Below are positions 28,306 to 37,895 of a DNA stretch of 64,000 bases, piece by piece (positions within the stretch are counted from its first letter, which is position 1; the number at the start of each line of letters is the position of its first letter). The notes beneath the pieces were generated by a model. That model was given only the letters and a program-made list of their open reading frames with translations, did not search any database and was not told the origin of the DNA. Made by a program: the position numbers and the translations under genes. This DNA is from Cytophaga sp. FL35 (lineage in GTDB: Bacteria; Bacteroidota; Bacteroidia; Flavobacteriales; Flavobacteriaceae): contig NZ_JACSOH010000015.1 of assembly GCF_014349235.1 (NCBI RefSeq), forward strand, positions 1 through 64,000, written 5' to 3'.

Positions 28306-28896
28306 ATGAATTCCATCTTGATTCTTTTCGCCCATCCGAAATTCGAGCAAAGCCGTACCAACAAGCGTTTGGTACAGCAACTAGACCAGCTCGAAGGGGT
28401 CACCTTTCACGATCTTTACGAAAGCTACCCCGATTTTCATATCAATATTTCTTATGAAAAAGAGCTGTTGGCCCGCCACGATATTGTAGTGTGGCACCAT
28501 CCGCTCTATTGGTACAGTTGTCCGCCCTTGATGAAGCAGTGGATCGACCTGGTACTTGAATACAACTGGGCCTACGGCCCCGAAGGCAAGGCCCTGCAAC
28601 AAAAAAAGTGCCTGAACGTGATCACCACCGGAGGGTCGCGCGAATTGTATTGTTCCGAAGGCAGCAACCACTATTCGGTGAACGAATTTTTACGTCCTTT
28701 TGAACAAACCGCCCGCCTTTGTAATATGGAATACCTACCGCCTTTTACCGTGATGGGTACGCACAAGCTCAGCGATGCAGAGCTGGACGACCAATGTGAG
28801 CAGTACGGCCAAATGCTGCGGTTTTTACAGGGCGACTGTTCACCCCAAGTGATGAAAGACTGTGCTATGTTGAACGACATCCCCCAAATCGGTTAA
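28306..28896 (+). CDS. kefF: KefF/KefG-like NAD(P)H quinone oxidoreductase, ancillary to potassium efflux
   Basis: Flavodoxin-like quinone reductase of about 196 residues: ILILFAHPKFEQSRTNKRL at the start, VVWHHPLYWYSCPPLMKQWID and NVITTGGSRELY later. Such proteins bind KefB/KefC and activate the antiporter. I chose the ATG at 28306 over the TTG two codons earlier. Its stop is three bases before the antiporter ATG, so the pair is one operon. Base composition is visibly more GC-rich than the polysaccharide operon just upstream. Confidence 0.88.
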   Translation: MNSILILFAHPKFEQSRTNKRLVQQLDQLEGVTFHDLYESYPDFHINISYEKELLARHDIVVWHHPLYWYSCPPLMKQWIDLVLEYNWAYGPEGKALQQKKCLNVITTGGSRELYCSEGSNHYSVNEFLRPFEQTARLCNMEYLPPFTVMGTHKLSDAELDDQCEQYGQMLRFLQGDCSPQVMKDCAMLNDIPQIG

Positions 28897-28899
28897 GCC

Positions 28900-30804
28900 A
28901 TGAGCGGAAGTATCCTTTTTGAAGCCATTGTCTTTTTAGCCGGAGCCTTGATCTGCGTACCTCTCGCCAAGCGATTGGGACTCAGTAGTGTTTTGGGCTA
29001 TCTGTTGGCCGGTATTTTAATCGGACCCTATGTGCTCGGTTTTGTAGGGGAAGACATTCTTCATTTTGCCGAATTTGGGGTAGTGATGATGCTTTTTTTG
29101 ATTGGCCTGGAGATCGAACCCAAAAACTTCTGGAACATGCGAAAGACCATTTTGGGCATGGGCGGCGCCCAGGTATTGGGCAGTATGATCGTGGCTTTTT
29201 TATTGTTCTATTACCCCTTGGGCTTTTCCAATGAAGTGTCCCTCACCTTTTCCATGGCGGTAGCCCTGTCATCTACAGCCATTACCTTACAGACCCTCAA
29301 GGAGAAAGACTTATTTGAGACCACCTATGGGGCCTCGTCCTTTTCCATCCTGCTGTTTCAAGATATCATCGTCATCTTTATGCTGGGGATGCTTCCGCTG
29401 CTTTCCAACACAGAGGTGACCGAAGGCGAAATGGAAGGGCAGGCAGAACACGCGGCCAACCTTTTGGATAATCTGCCTTTGGGCCAGCAAACCTTGGCCA
29501 TTATCATATCCGTCGCTCTCATTGTGGTGGCGGGCCGTTATTTATTTGTGCCCATGCTGCGAAAAATAGCAACGATCCGAGTTCGGGAATTACTGACCGC
29601 AGCGGCCCTATTAATCGTTTTCGGAATTTCTTTACTGATGGAACTGGTAGGCTTGAGTCCTGCCCTAGGTGCCTTTTTAGGGGGCGTCGTTTTAGCCACC
29701 AGCGAGTTCAAGCATGAGCTCGAAAGTACCTTGGAACCCTTTAAAGACCTTTTATTGGGACTTTTCTTTATCGCAGTGGGCGCTTCCATCAATTTTATCG
29801 TCATTAAAGAGAACCCTTGGGGCATCGGCGGCCTGTTGATGGCCATTATTGTCTTAAAGGCAGTCGTGCTCTACGGAGTAGGGACGCTTTTCAAGTTAAA
29901 AATGGACCAGCGGTTGTTACTGACGGTGGGCTTGGCACAGATCGGGGAATTCGCCTTTGTATTGTTATCCTTCGCCTTTCAGTTGGAAATTGTAAGTAGG
30001 GTGGAAATGGATACCATGTTGGTAGTGACCGCCCTGACCATGGCCCTGACGCCTATTTTGGCGATGCTGAACGAACGCTTAGTTTTACCGAGGGTGGGCA
30101 CCAAGGAAACCGAAAAAAGGGCCATCGACCATATAGCCAAACAGCACAAAGTAATTTTGGTCGGTTTTGGGCATTTTGGAAGTACGGTAGGCCGTTTTTT
30201 ACGGAGTCATGGTATTGAGGCGACCATTCTCGATTTTGATTCGAATCGGGTGGATTTTCTCCGGAAAATGGGCTTTGAAGTGCATTATGGGGATGCGACC
30301 CGCATGGATTTATTGGAATCTGCGGGAATTGCCGATGCCAAAATGCTGATCAGTGCCCTCGACCACCCCAGTACCACCCAGAAATTGGTGGAAATGGTGA
30401 AGAAGAAGTATCCTAATCTGGAATTGCTAGTACGTGCCAAAAATCGCTATGAGGCTTTTGATTTATTGGAATTGGGAGTCGACAATATTTATCGGGAGTC
30501 GCTCGATACTTCGGTGAAAATGGCCAGTGATGCTTTGAGCAAACTAGGATTCAGAAAATATACGCTGTACCGACAGGCGCAGAATTTTATCAAGTTGGAT
30601 GAGGAAGGCCTACGGGAGCTCGCTAAAAATCGTCCCGAAGATGAAAAGGAATATATTTTTAAGGCAAGGGAAGCCATTGCCCAGCAGGAAAAAGTATTGG
30701 AACAAGATTGGAAACGTGGCATTTACCAAAATGATAACCATTGGGACAGTGAGCAAATGCGACTGGCCCGGGAAGCGGGGCGTAATAATTCCAATTTAAG
30801 TTAA
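28900..30804 (+). CDS. kefC: KefC-like monovalent cation:proton antiporter (CPA2) with RCK domain
   Basis: 634 residues. About 12 membrane helices fill the first 390 residues, including the LGYLLAGILIGP and GVVMMLFLIGLEIEP segments of CPA2 antiporters. From about 410 there is a cytosolic RCK domain with the Rossmann loop GFGHFGSTVGRFL and YGDATRMDLLESAGI, ending in a charged tail. Family members release potassium in exchange for protons, protecting against electrophile stress. The KefF-like partner directly upstream supports this. Glutathione control is known for the E. coli proteins and is only assumed here. Confidence 0.92.
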   Translation: MSGSILFEAIVFLAGALICVPLAKRLGLSSVLGYLLAGILIGPYVLGFVGEDILHFAEFGVVMMLFLIGLEIEPKNFWNMRKTILGMGGAQVLGSMIVAFLLFYYPLGFSNEVSLTFSMAVALSSTAITLQTLKEKDLFETTYGASSFSILLFQDIIVIFMLGMLPLLSNTEVTEGEMEGQAEHAANLLDNLPLGQQTLAIIISVALIVVAGRYLFVPMLRKIATIRVRELLTAAALLIVFGISLLMELVGLSPALGAFLGGVVLATSEFKHELESTLEPFKDLLLGLFFIAVGASINFIVIKENPWGIGGLLMAIIVLKAVVLYGVGTLFKLKMDQRLLLTVGLAQIGEFAFVLLSFAFQLEIVSRVEMDTMLVVTALTMALTPILAMLNERLVLPRVGTKETEKRAIDHIAKQHKVILVGFGHFGSTVGRFLRSHGIEATILDFDSNRVDFLRKMGFEVHYGDATRMDLLESAGIADAKMLISALDHPSTTQKLVEMVKKKYPNLELLVRAKNRYEAFDLLELGVDNIYRESLDTSVKMASDALSKLGFRKYTLYRQAQNFIKLDEEGLRELAKNRPEDEKEYIFKAREAIAQQEKVLEQDWKRGIYQNDNHWDSEQMRLAREAGRNNSNLS

Positions 30805-30807
30805 GTA

Positions 30808-30835
30808 TGGAGGTCTCGACTGCGCTCGACCTGAC
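30808..30835. repeat. REP-like intergenic repeat (partial palindrome)
   Basis: GGTCTCGACTGCGCTCGACC is a partial inverted repeat followed by TGACA. A second half-copy, GACCTGACAGG, appears near 30878. From memory this motif recurs between genes in many flavobacterial genomes; a genome search would show it. Confidence 0.4.
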
Positions 30836-30953
30836 AAAATATTGAAGTTTTATAATTAGCCTTAAATAGCTGCACGACCTGACAGGGGTATAAATTAAGG
30901 TTTACCGTGGTCACCTCGAAAAGGAACATATTCAACTAGAATCATAAGACTGA

Positions 30954-31330
30954 ATGAACTTAGAAGTCAACAAAGAAAATGCGATTGCCTTTTATAAAAC
31001 GGCCTATTTGGGAAATCCCCGAGAAGCGGTGGAAAATATGTAGGGGAGGAGTACATTCAGCACAATCCCGATGTCGCTGACGGACTCGACGGGTTTATCG
31101 CCTACTTTGAACGGATGCATCGAGAATATCCGCAGAAGTCCATCGAATTTGTACGCTGTATTGCCCAGGCCGATTTAGTGGCGCTGCACACCCATCAAAT
31201 TTGGCCCGATGACGACCAATATGTAACCATGGATTTCTTCCGCTTTGATGCCATGGGCAAGATCTGTGAACATTGGGACAGCATTCAGCAGATTCCTAAA
31301 ACTTCGAAGAATCCGAATACGATGTATTGA
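30954..31330 (+). pseudogene. SnoaL/NTF2-like protein, frameshifted
   Basis: The first frame reads NLEVNKENAIAFYKTAYLGN and stops at 31041-31043. The next frame carries on with YVGEEYIQHNPDVADG and ends at 31330 with HWDSIQQIP. Adding one A in the GGAAAATATG tract (about 31031-31040) would restore one continuous protein of 125 residues of the SnoaL-like polyketide cyclase family (NTF2 fold). The single missing base suggests a recent inactivation or a sequencing error in an A-run. No partner gene is evident. Confidence 0.75.
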
Positions 31331-31592
31331 GGGGCGTTCTTCCTCTGCCCAGAGCTTGATTTTGCAAATTCGCTCATCGCTCTAGCTATAAAGTACCGAG
31401 AACCGGATTTCACAATCCCAAAGGTTTTCGATACCCTATTTTCCTTTCCTGCTCACTTCGTTTGTTACCCTAGGGTTACCTGAACCCTGTCTTATGTTAT
31501 CATAAGTTTAAATAGGCTGCAAAACCTCATTTCTTTTTACGTGTACTCCGGTTTATAGGTGTCTTGAGAATAGGACACCAAATATAAGTCTA

Positions 31593-32540
31593 TTGAAAAC
31601 CGAAGAATTTATACGCATACTTCAGAAGTATGAAAACGGCACTGCAAGCTTTAGGGAAAAACAACTGGTTGACTCTTATTTTGATAAGAAAACATTCCAA
31701 AACCCTAAAGTTCTTCCCGTTGATAGCGTAAAAGCAAAGAAGGACACGTTTGCCCAAATCGAAGCAAACTTGGGCAAGGAAAAAGAAACTAAATTTTCGA
31801 GGTATTGGGGTATCGCCATTGCAGCGAGTATTGTACTTTGTCTAGGCTTGTTCTTTGGCCTTTCCACTGATTCCAATGTGGAGCTACAAATAGTTGCCAC
31901 TGCCTACGGCCAAAAAGAGCAAATTCTATTGCCGGATGGTACTTCTGTATATCTTAATTCCGGAAGTTCCCTACAGTACCCCAAAAACTTCACGGGCGAT
32001 ACAAGGGAAGTCTCTTTGACCGGGGAGGCTTTTTTTGATGTTCACAGAGATGAAAATCATCCGTTTATTATAGTTACTTCCGAGCTAAGGACCCAAGTTT
32101 TGGGGACTTCGTTCAATATCAATGCGTTTGCAGAAAATGATAGTATCTCCGTGAGCGTAGCAACGGGAAAAGTGATGGTTTTTGATAATTCACAAATGAA
32201 AGAGGTGCTCGTGCCCGGGCAGAAAGTTCAATATAACAAAAGCTCCAAAGCATATGTGCGAGGGCAAGCTCCGGTGGACCGGTTCACCGATTGGACAAGA
32301 AACATCATTCGATTTGATGATAGCAATCTATTGGAGGCTATTCCCATCTTGGAAAGATGGTTCAATATTTCCATTGAGCTTAATGATAGCAGTTTAGGGG
32401 AAAAACGAATTACAGGAACTTATAACAACCCCAATCTTTCAGAAACGCTGGAGAGTTTAAGTTTTCTGTTGGACTTGAAATTTGTTCAAGAATCCCCCAC
32501 AAAATATATCGTAACCAACAGTAAGAATTCGCCTATGTAA
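31593..32540 (+). CDS. FecR-type anti-sigma factor (SusCD locus 1)
   Basis: 315 residues. A short cytosolic N-terminus (KTEEFIRILQKYENGTASF) binds the ECF sigma factor; one membrane helix lies at about 70-90; the periplasmic FecR domain has LPDGTSVYLNSGSSLQYP and GEAFFDVHRDENHPF; a C-terminal DUF4974-like part touches the SusC signalling domain. The TTG at 31593 gives the right family N-terminus and no ATG is better. No sigma gene stands upstream, unlike loci 2 and 3; one lies downstream at 38893. Confidence 0.9.
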   Translation: MKTEEFIRILQKYENGTASFREKQLVDSYFDKKTFQNPKVLPVDSVKAKKDTFAQIEANLGKEKETKFSRYWGIAIAASIVLCLGLFFGLSTDSNVELQIVATAYGQKEQILLPDGTSVYLNSGSSLQYPKNFTGDTREVSLTGEAFFDVHRDENHPFIIVTSELRTQVLGTSFNINAFAENDSISVSVATGKVMVFDNSQMKEVLVPGQKVQYNKSSKAYVRGQAPVDRFTDWTRNIIRFDDSNLLEAIPILERWFNISIELNDSSLGEKRITGTYNNPNLSETLESLSFLLDLKFVQESPTKYIVTNSKNSPM

Positions 32541-32553
32541 AAAGAAAAAAAAT

Positions 32554-32581
32554 GGCCCCTTCTACGCCAATAGAAAGGACC
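32554..32581 (+). promoter_or_regulatory. Hairpin between FecR and SusC genes, locus 1
   Basis: GGCCCCTTCTA (32554-32564) can pair with TAGAAAGGACC (32571-32581), nine of eleven pairs, loop of six. It sits in the short FecR-SusC gap and could act as an attenuator or mRNA-stabilising structure. Confidence 0.45.
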
Positions 32582-32626
32582 CCAAGATTTCACTAAAAGC
32601 CTGAAAAACTAATAGAAAACCTAAAA

Positions 32627-35600
32627 ATGAAAGTAAAATTACTAAAAAAGAAAAGCATGTGGAAAACAAGCTGTTTTTTACTGCTGTCCATATGTCTAAC
32701 ATCTTTCGCCTTTGCAGGAGGAAAGACATCGTTTATTTCCGATGAAATAGAAATTACCTTACTAGAAAAGAATAAAACCTTGGTAGAACTCTTTGGTCAT
32801 ATGGAAGCTACCTCCCAAATAACTTTTGCATATAATCACGAAGTGGCTAATTATGCGGCCGTAGGCAGTGTAGATTTTAAGCAAGCTTCATTGGAGGAAG
32901 CTATGCACCAGATTTCCCAAATCTTCCCTATCAAATATAAAATCCTTGCCAAGACTGTTTCCGTTACCCTGAGAAAATCCCAAGAGAAAATCAAAGTCTC
33001 CGGAATTTTAAGAGATGTGGATGGGTACGCCCTAATGGGAGTAAGTGTCAAGGAAGTGGGGACACAAAACGGGGTCATCACCGATTTTGATGGAAAATTT
33101 ACCATTGAGATGGAAAGAGGTAGTTCTTTGGAGTTTTCTTATATGGGAATGTTGCCCCAGACCATTCAAATCAACCAAAACCAGCCAAATCTGGTCGTGG
33201 TTTTGGAATCCAATGAGCAATTACTGGATGAGGTGGTTGTAATCGGTTATGGGAGCAAGAGCAAGGAGAAACTCATTGATGCCGTAGATAAGGTAGATGT
33301 TTCTGTGATTGAAAACAGACCCCTATCCAATGCGGCCAATGCGCTGCAAGGGGTGAGTCCAGGATTGAACATTACCCAGAGCAGTGGTAAACCGGGTGAA
33401 TCCCCCAATTTAAATATCCGCGGTTTTACCTCTATCAATGGGGGTTCCCCATTGGTCATCGTAGATGGGGTAGAAGGAGATATCAACACCTTGAATCCTG
33501 CCGATATAGAGTCGGTTAGTGTCTTGAAAGATGCTGGGGCTTCGGCCATCTATGGTGCGAGAGGTGCTTTTGGGGTAGTGTTGGTTACCACAAAGAAAGC
33601 TAAGGAGGGTAGGATCAAAGTAAATGTAAGCCATAACACTGCTTTCAGTTCCCCCACTACACGAACCGATTTCTTGACCGATCCTTACGAATCTACCATG
33701 TTGGTAGATGAATCTTTTAGAACCGCTGTGGGGAGGTCCTATACCGGGTATACAGAGCAGGATTATGCCGCCCTTTTAGAGGTATCGCAGAATCCTTCTT
33801 TGGCAAGGGTGGTCACCGATAACCGTAATGGAAGGGAACAGTATGTTCACTATGGGGCGACGGACTGGTGGAATACTTTTTTCAGAAAAAATGCCCCATC
33901 CAATATCACCAACGTTTCTCTTTCCGGGGGATCAGAAAAAGTGAGAACCTTCTTTTCCTATAGAAATTACCACTCCACTGGAATCTTAAAAGTACAGGAC
34001 GATATTTTTAAACAGTACAATCTTAGGGGAAAGCTTGAAGTAGATGCCAATGACTGGCTTACTTTTTCAAATAACATGCAATACAATAGTTCAAATGATT
34101 TGCAGCATGGCGGTAGCCAATACGGAAATTGGGACAACCCTTGGAGAAGTTTGGTTTGGGTGCATGGCTTACCGGCCTATATGCCAATTAACCCCGATGG
34201 CAATGCCTTATGGAGAACCGAATTAAACAATTATACGGTGGGTGATGGTGTTTTTGCCGCCCTACTACATGGAAAATCCAAGCAGGAAACGGTCAATCAG
34301 GAGTTTTCCAATATTGCGACAGCTGTCATAACCCCTTTTGAAGGTATGAAAGTAACGGCAAGTTACGCCCTAAGAAAGCAAACGTACAACCGCTTTCAAC
34401 GTTCTACTAGAATTCCATACTCCATATTCGTTGGAGAAGTGGGAACCATGGGTGCTGATAGGTTACGTGAATCCAATACCCGTTCTACCTATGAAGCTTT
34501 TAATATCTATGGGGATTATCAAAAACAACTGGGCGACCATTTTGTAAGCGCCATGGTGGGTTTCAATCAAGAGTCTTTTGAAACCAAGAGTATTGAGGCC
34601 ACGAAAATGAATAGTATAAGCGATGACCTCAACTCCTTGGGCTTGGCAACCTCCAATGCGGAAGCTACCGGTAGCGCCTCCGCTTGGGCATTGCAAGGTG
34701 TTTTTTACAGGGCTTCCTATGATTTCAAAAAGAAGTATCTGTTGGAAGTAAACGGTAGATACGATGGTTCTTCCCGTTTTCCATCCGACTACCGTTGGGG
34801 CTTTTTTCCTTCCGTTTCAGCGGGATGGGTGGTCTCCAACGAGGAGTTTATGACAAATTTGAACAGTGTAGAACAATTGAAACTAAGGGCTTCCTATGGT
34901 TCCCTTGGAAATCAGAATATAGCGGATTATGCCTATATACCTACGTTGAACAAAGATATAGACACCGGCTACGCCCTAGATGGTGCTACCTTGGATTATA
35001 TAGAATCTCCAGGCCTCAACCCTAGAGAGATAACCTGGGAAGAGGTGAAAACCTTCAACCTTGGTACCGATTTGGCCCTATTCAAGAATCGGATCAACCT
35101 CAACTTTGATTGGTACCAACGTAATACGGAAGGCATGCTTACCCAAGGAGCCACGCTACCTGCCGTTTTGGGTACGGCTTCTCCACAAGAAAATGCCGCT
35201 GATCTACAAACCCGTGGTTTTGAAGTATCCTTAGGTTATTCGGATGCTTTTCAGCTAGGTAAGGATGATTTTCATTTTTCTATTGTTGGAACCCTGTCCA
35301 ATTCCAAAACAAAAATTACCAGATTTGATAACCCCAATAATAGTTTATTGGACTACTACGAGGGAATGACCATTGGTGAACTTTGGGGCTACGACGTACA
35401 AGGACTGTTTACATCTGAAGAGGAGGTAGCAGCGCACGCCGATCAAACCCGGGTTTCCAACAGGATTGTAGCGGCAGGAGGCCTGCAGCCTGGAGATGTA
35501 AAGTATACGGATTTAGATGGCGATGGAGTTATAGGCGAAGGGGAAAATACCTTGGCCGATCCGGGAGACCGAAGGATTATTGGGAATACGGCACCACAAT

Positions 35601-36139
35601 ATCTCTACAGCTTTAAGGTAAATGCCGAATACAAGGGGTTTGATTTTTTAGCTTTCTTTCAAGGGGTGGGTAAGCAAGATTGGTACCCCCACAGAGATTC
35701 TAGGTTATTTTGGGCCATGTACAATAGACCTTATGATTCTTTTATACGAAAGGATTTGGCCAATAGTATTTGGTCTCCTGAAAACCCTGATGCTTATTTC
35801 CCTAGGCTGTTTGGATATATAGCTTTGTCTGAAAGTGATGCGTTAGGGGCGGCTAACAACAGGTACATTCAAGATGTTTCCTACTTGAGGTTAAAGAATA
35901 TGACCGTGGGGTATACGTTGCCCACTGCGCTCACCACAAAATTGCCTTTTGATAGCCTTAGACTCTATTTTAGTGGCGAAAACTTGCTCACTTTTTCAAA
36001 GTTGACCGATTATATAGATCCAGAGGCGGCAAGCAATTCCGTGAACCTGAATATGCCTTCCACTTCTCCCAACAGAAGTACGGCACAGACCACTCCTTTT
36101 TCTAAAATATACTCCTTAGGTATTTCAATTCAATTTTAA
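32627..36139 (+). CDS. SusC-like TonB-dependent outer-membrane transporter, locus 1
   Basis: 1170 residues. Signal peptide (about 1-30), an STN domain (LVELFGHMEATSQITFAYN) that links the transporter to FecR signalling, a carboxypeptidase-regulatory-like domain (GVSVKEVGTQNGVITDFDGKF), the plug with DEVVVIGYG, VDGVEGDINTLNPADIESVSVLKDAGASAIYG-type sequence, then the 22-stranded barrel ending in YSLGISIQF. It imports a large substrate bound by SusD across the outer membrane. Eleven bases before SusD. The substrate is not indicated by any adjacent CAZyme. Confidence 0.95.
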   Translation: MKVKLLKKKSMWKTSCFLLLSICLTSFAFAGGKTSFISDEIEITLLEKNKTLVELFGHMEATSQITFAYNHEVANYAAVGSVDFKQASLEEAMHQISQIFPIKYKILAKTVSVTLRKSQEKIKVSGILRDVDGYALMGVSVKEVGTQNGVITDFDGKFTIEMERGSSLEFSYMGMLPQTIQINQNQPNLVVVLESNEQLLDEVVVIGYGSKSKEKLIDAVDKVDVSVIENRPLSNAANALQGVSPGLNITQSSGKPGESPNLNIRGFTSINGGSPLVIVDGVEGDINTLNPADIESVSVLKDAGASAIYGARGAFGVVLVTTKKAKEGRIKVNVSHNTAFSSPTTRTDFLTDPYESTMLVDESFRTAVGRSYTGYTEQDYAALLEVSQNPSLARVVTDNRNGREQYVHYGATDWWNTFFRKNAPSNITNVSLSGGSEKVRTFFSYRNYHSTGILKVQDDIFKQYNLRGKLEVDANDWLTFSNNMQYNSSNDLQHGGSQYGNWDNPWRSLVWVHGLPAYMPINPDGNALWRTELNNYTVGDGVFAALLHGKSKQETVNQEFSNIATAVITPFEGMKVTASYALRKQTYNRFQRSTRIPYSIFVGEVGTMGADRLRESNTRSTYEAFNIYGDYQKQLGDHFVSAMVGFNQESFETKSIEATKMNSISDDLNSLGLATSNAEATGSASAWALQGVFYRASYDFKKKYLLEVNGRYDGSSRFPSDYRWGFFPSVSAGWVVSNEEFMTNLNSVEQLKLRASYGSLGNQNIADYAYIPTLNKDIDTGYALDGATLDYIESPGLNPREITWEEVKTFNLGTDLALFKNRINLNFDWYQRNTEGMLTQGATLPAVLGTASPQENAADLQTRGFEVSLGYSDAFQLGKDDFHFSIVGTLSNSKTKITRFDNPNNSLLDYYEGMTIGELWGYDVQGLFTSEEEVAAHADQTRVSNRIVAAGGLQPGDVKYTDLDGDGVIGEGENTLADPGDRRIIGNTAPQYLYSFKVNAEYKGFDFLAFFQGVGKQDWYPHRDSRLFWAMYNRPYDSFIRKDLANSIWSPENPDAYFPRLFGYIALSESDALGAANNRYIQDVSYLRLKNMTVGYTLPTALTTKLPFDSLRLYFSGENLLTFSKLTDYIDPEAASNSVNLNMPSTSPNRSTAQTTPFSKIYSLGISIQF

Positions 36140-36150
36140 AGACAACCACT

Positions 36151-37884
36151 ATGAAATTTAAATTTATCATACTTATCTGTATTCTCTTTTTTAGTAGTTG
36201 TAGTGACGACTACCTTGATAAAGAGCCCTTATCCGATGTTACGGCAAATAACTTCTTTTTAAAGGCGAGTGATTTGCAATTGTACACCAATGGTTTTTAT
36301 AGAATGTTTCCTAGTACCTCCATTTACAATGGGGACGCCGTGGCGGACAATATTGTAAGCACCACTTTGAGCGATGAGATGCGGGGAGCACGTACCATAC
36401 CTACCACAGGAGGTGGTTGGGACTGGGCAGATTTGCGAGACATTAATTTCTTTTTGGAGAACTATGAGAAATGTGATGATGAGGCGGCCAAAAAGCACTT
36501 TAGTGGCGTAGCCTATTTCTTTAGGGCCTATTTCTATTTTGAAAAACTAAAACGATTTGGAGCGGTTCCCTATTATGACAGAACGCTCAGTGCAGAAGAT
36601 ATGGAAAGTCTTCAGGCACCTAGAGAGTCAAGACAGTTTGTAGTCGATAGGATATTGGAAGATTTGGATCGCGCCATTGCCAACCTAAATGAAGAAGTGC
36701 AGGCGTATAGAATTACCAAGTACAGTGCTTTAGCCTTAAAGTCAAGAGTTGGATTGTATGAAGGTACTTTTGATAAATATAGAGGTATTTCCGGTTACGA
36801 AACTTATTTAAATGCCAGTGTAGATGCTTCTTTGGAACTCATACAAAATTCTCCTTATACCGTCTATAGCACTGGAAATACTGCAACGGATTATATGAAT
36901 TTGTTCAACTCCCATGATGCTATCACGGACGAAATGATTTTAAGCAGGCAATTTGATCAGTCGGTAGCGGTAGACCACAACGTTAATTATTATACCACTA
37001 CTTCCTCGTATGGGAGACCTGGTATGCCCAAAGATTTGGTCAATAGCTATTTGATGGCCGATGGTTCTCGTTTCACGGATTTGCCCAATTACAACCAACT
37101 GTTCTTCACCCAAGAAGTAGAAAATAGGGACCCTAGACTCTCACAAACCATAAGAACCCCAGGTTATACAAGAAAGGGGGAGTCCATGGAATTGGCACCC
37201 AATCTAGGGGCCACCATGACTGGCTACCAACTTACTAAATTCGTAACCGAACCGGTATTTGATACCAATGACGAGTCAATTACGGATTTGCCCATTCTTA
37301 GGTTTGGAGAGGTATTGCTCAACTATGCCGAAGCCAAGGCGGAATTGGAATCGCTTTCTCAGGCAGATGTGGACATTTCCATTCAATTGCTTAGGAATAG
37401 GGTAGGCATGCCCGGTTTAAGCCTTTCAGATGCCAATGCCAATCCAGATATTTTTCTTGAAAATCAGTATCCGTCGGTAACTGGGATCAATAAAGGTGTG
37501 ATCTTGGAAATTAGAAGGGAGCGTAGAATAGAACTTTATATGGAAGACCATAGGTGGGATGATGTAGTCCGATGGAAATCTGGGCAGACACTTACACAAC
37601 CCCTACGCGGACTTTATTTTCCGGGCGCAGGGGAATATGATATGGATGATGATGGTGCTATAGATGTGGTACTTTATGACGGAACCGAACCTGCCAATCA
37701 AGTTCAGGGAGTGCAATACATTCGTCTAGGATCGGATATTTACTTGGATGAGAACAATCTCATTGATCCGCAACCCGATTTTAACAATAGGAGTTTTGAT
37801 GAAAATCGTGATTATCTATATCCCCTTCCACGGATAGAACTTCAGTTGAACCCCAATCTTGAGCAAAACCCAGGTTGGGACTAA
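36151..37884 (+). CDS. SusD-like surface lipoprotein, locus 1
   Basis: 577 residues. Lipoprotein signal ending in FFSSC. SusD/RagB features: KEPLSDVTANNFF at the start, AKKHFSGVAYFFRAYFYFEKLKRFG, the YAEAKAEL helix and the C-terminal end RIELQLNPNLEQNPGW. It caps the SusC barrel on the cell surface and binds the substrate. It is immediately followed by an EEP-family hydrolase. Confidence 0.95.
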   Translation: MKFKFIILICILFFSSCSDDYLDKEPLSDVTANNFFLKASDLQLYTNGFYRMFPSTSIYNGDAVADNIVSTTLSDEMRGARTIPTTGGGWDWADLRDINFFLENYEKCDDEAAKKHFSGVAYFFRAYFYFEKLKRFGAVPYYDRTLSAEDMESLQAPRESRQFVVDRILEDLDRAIANLNEEVQAYRITKYSALALKSRVGLYEGTFDKYRGISGYETYLNASVDASLELIQNSPYTVYSTGNTATDYMNLFNSHDAITDEMILSRQFDQSVAVDHNVNYYTTTSSYGRPGMPKDLVNSYLMADGSRFTDLPNYNQLFFTQEVENRDPRLSQTIRTPGYTRKGESMELAPNLGATMTGYQLTKFVTEPVFDTNDESITDLPILRFGEVLLNYAEAKAELESLSQADVDISIQLLRNRVGMPGLSLSDANANPDIFLENQYPSVTGINKGVILEIRRERRIELYMEDHRWDDVVRWKSGQTLTQPLRGLYFPGAGEYDMDDDGAIDVVLYDGTEPANQVQGVQYIRLGSDIYLDENNLIDPQPDFNNRSFDENRDYLYPLPRIELQLNPNLEQNPGWD

Positions 37885-37895
37885 ATCTGAAAATC

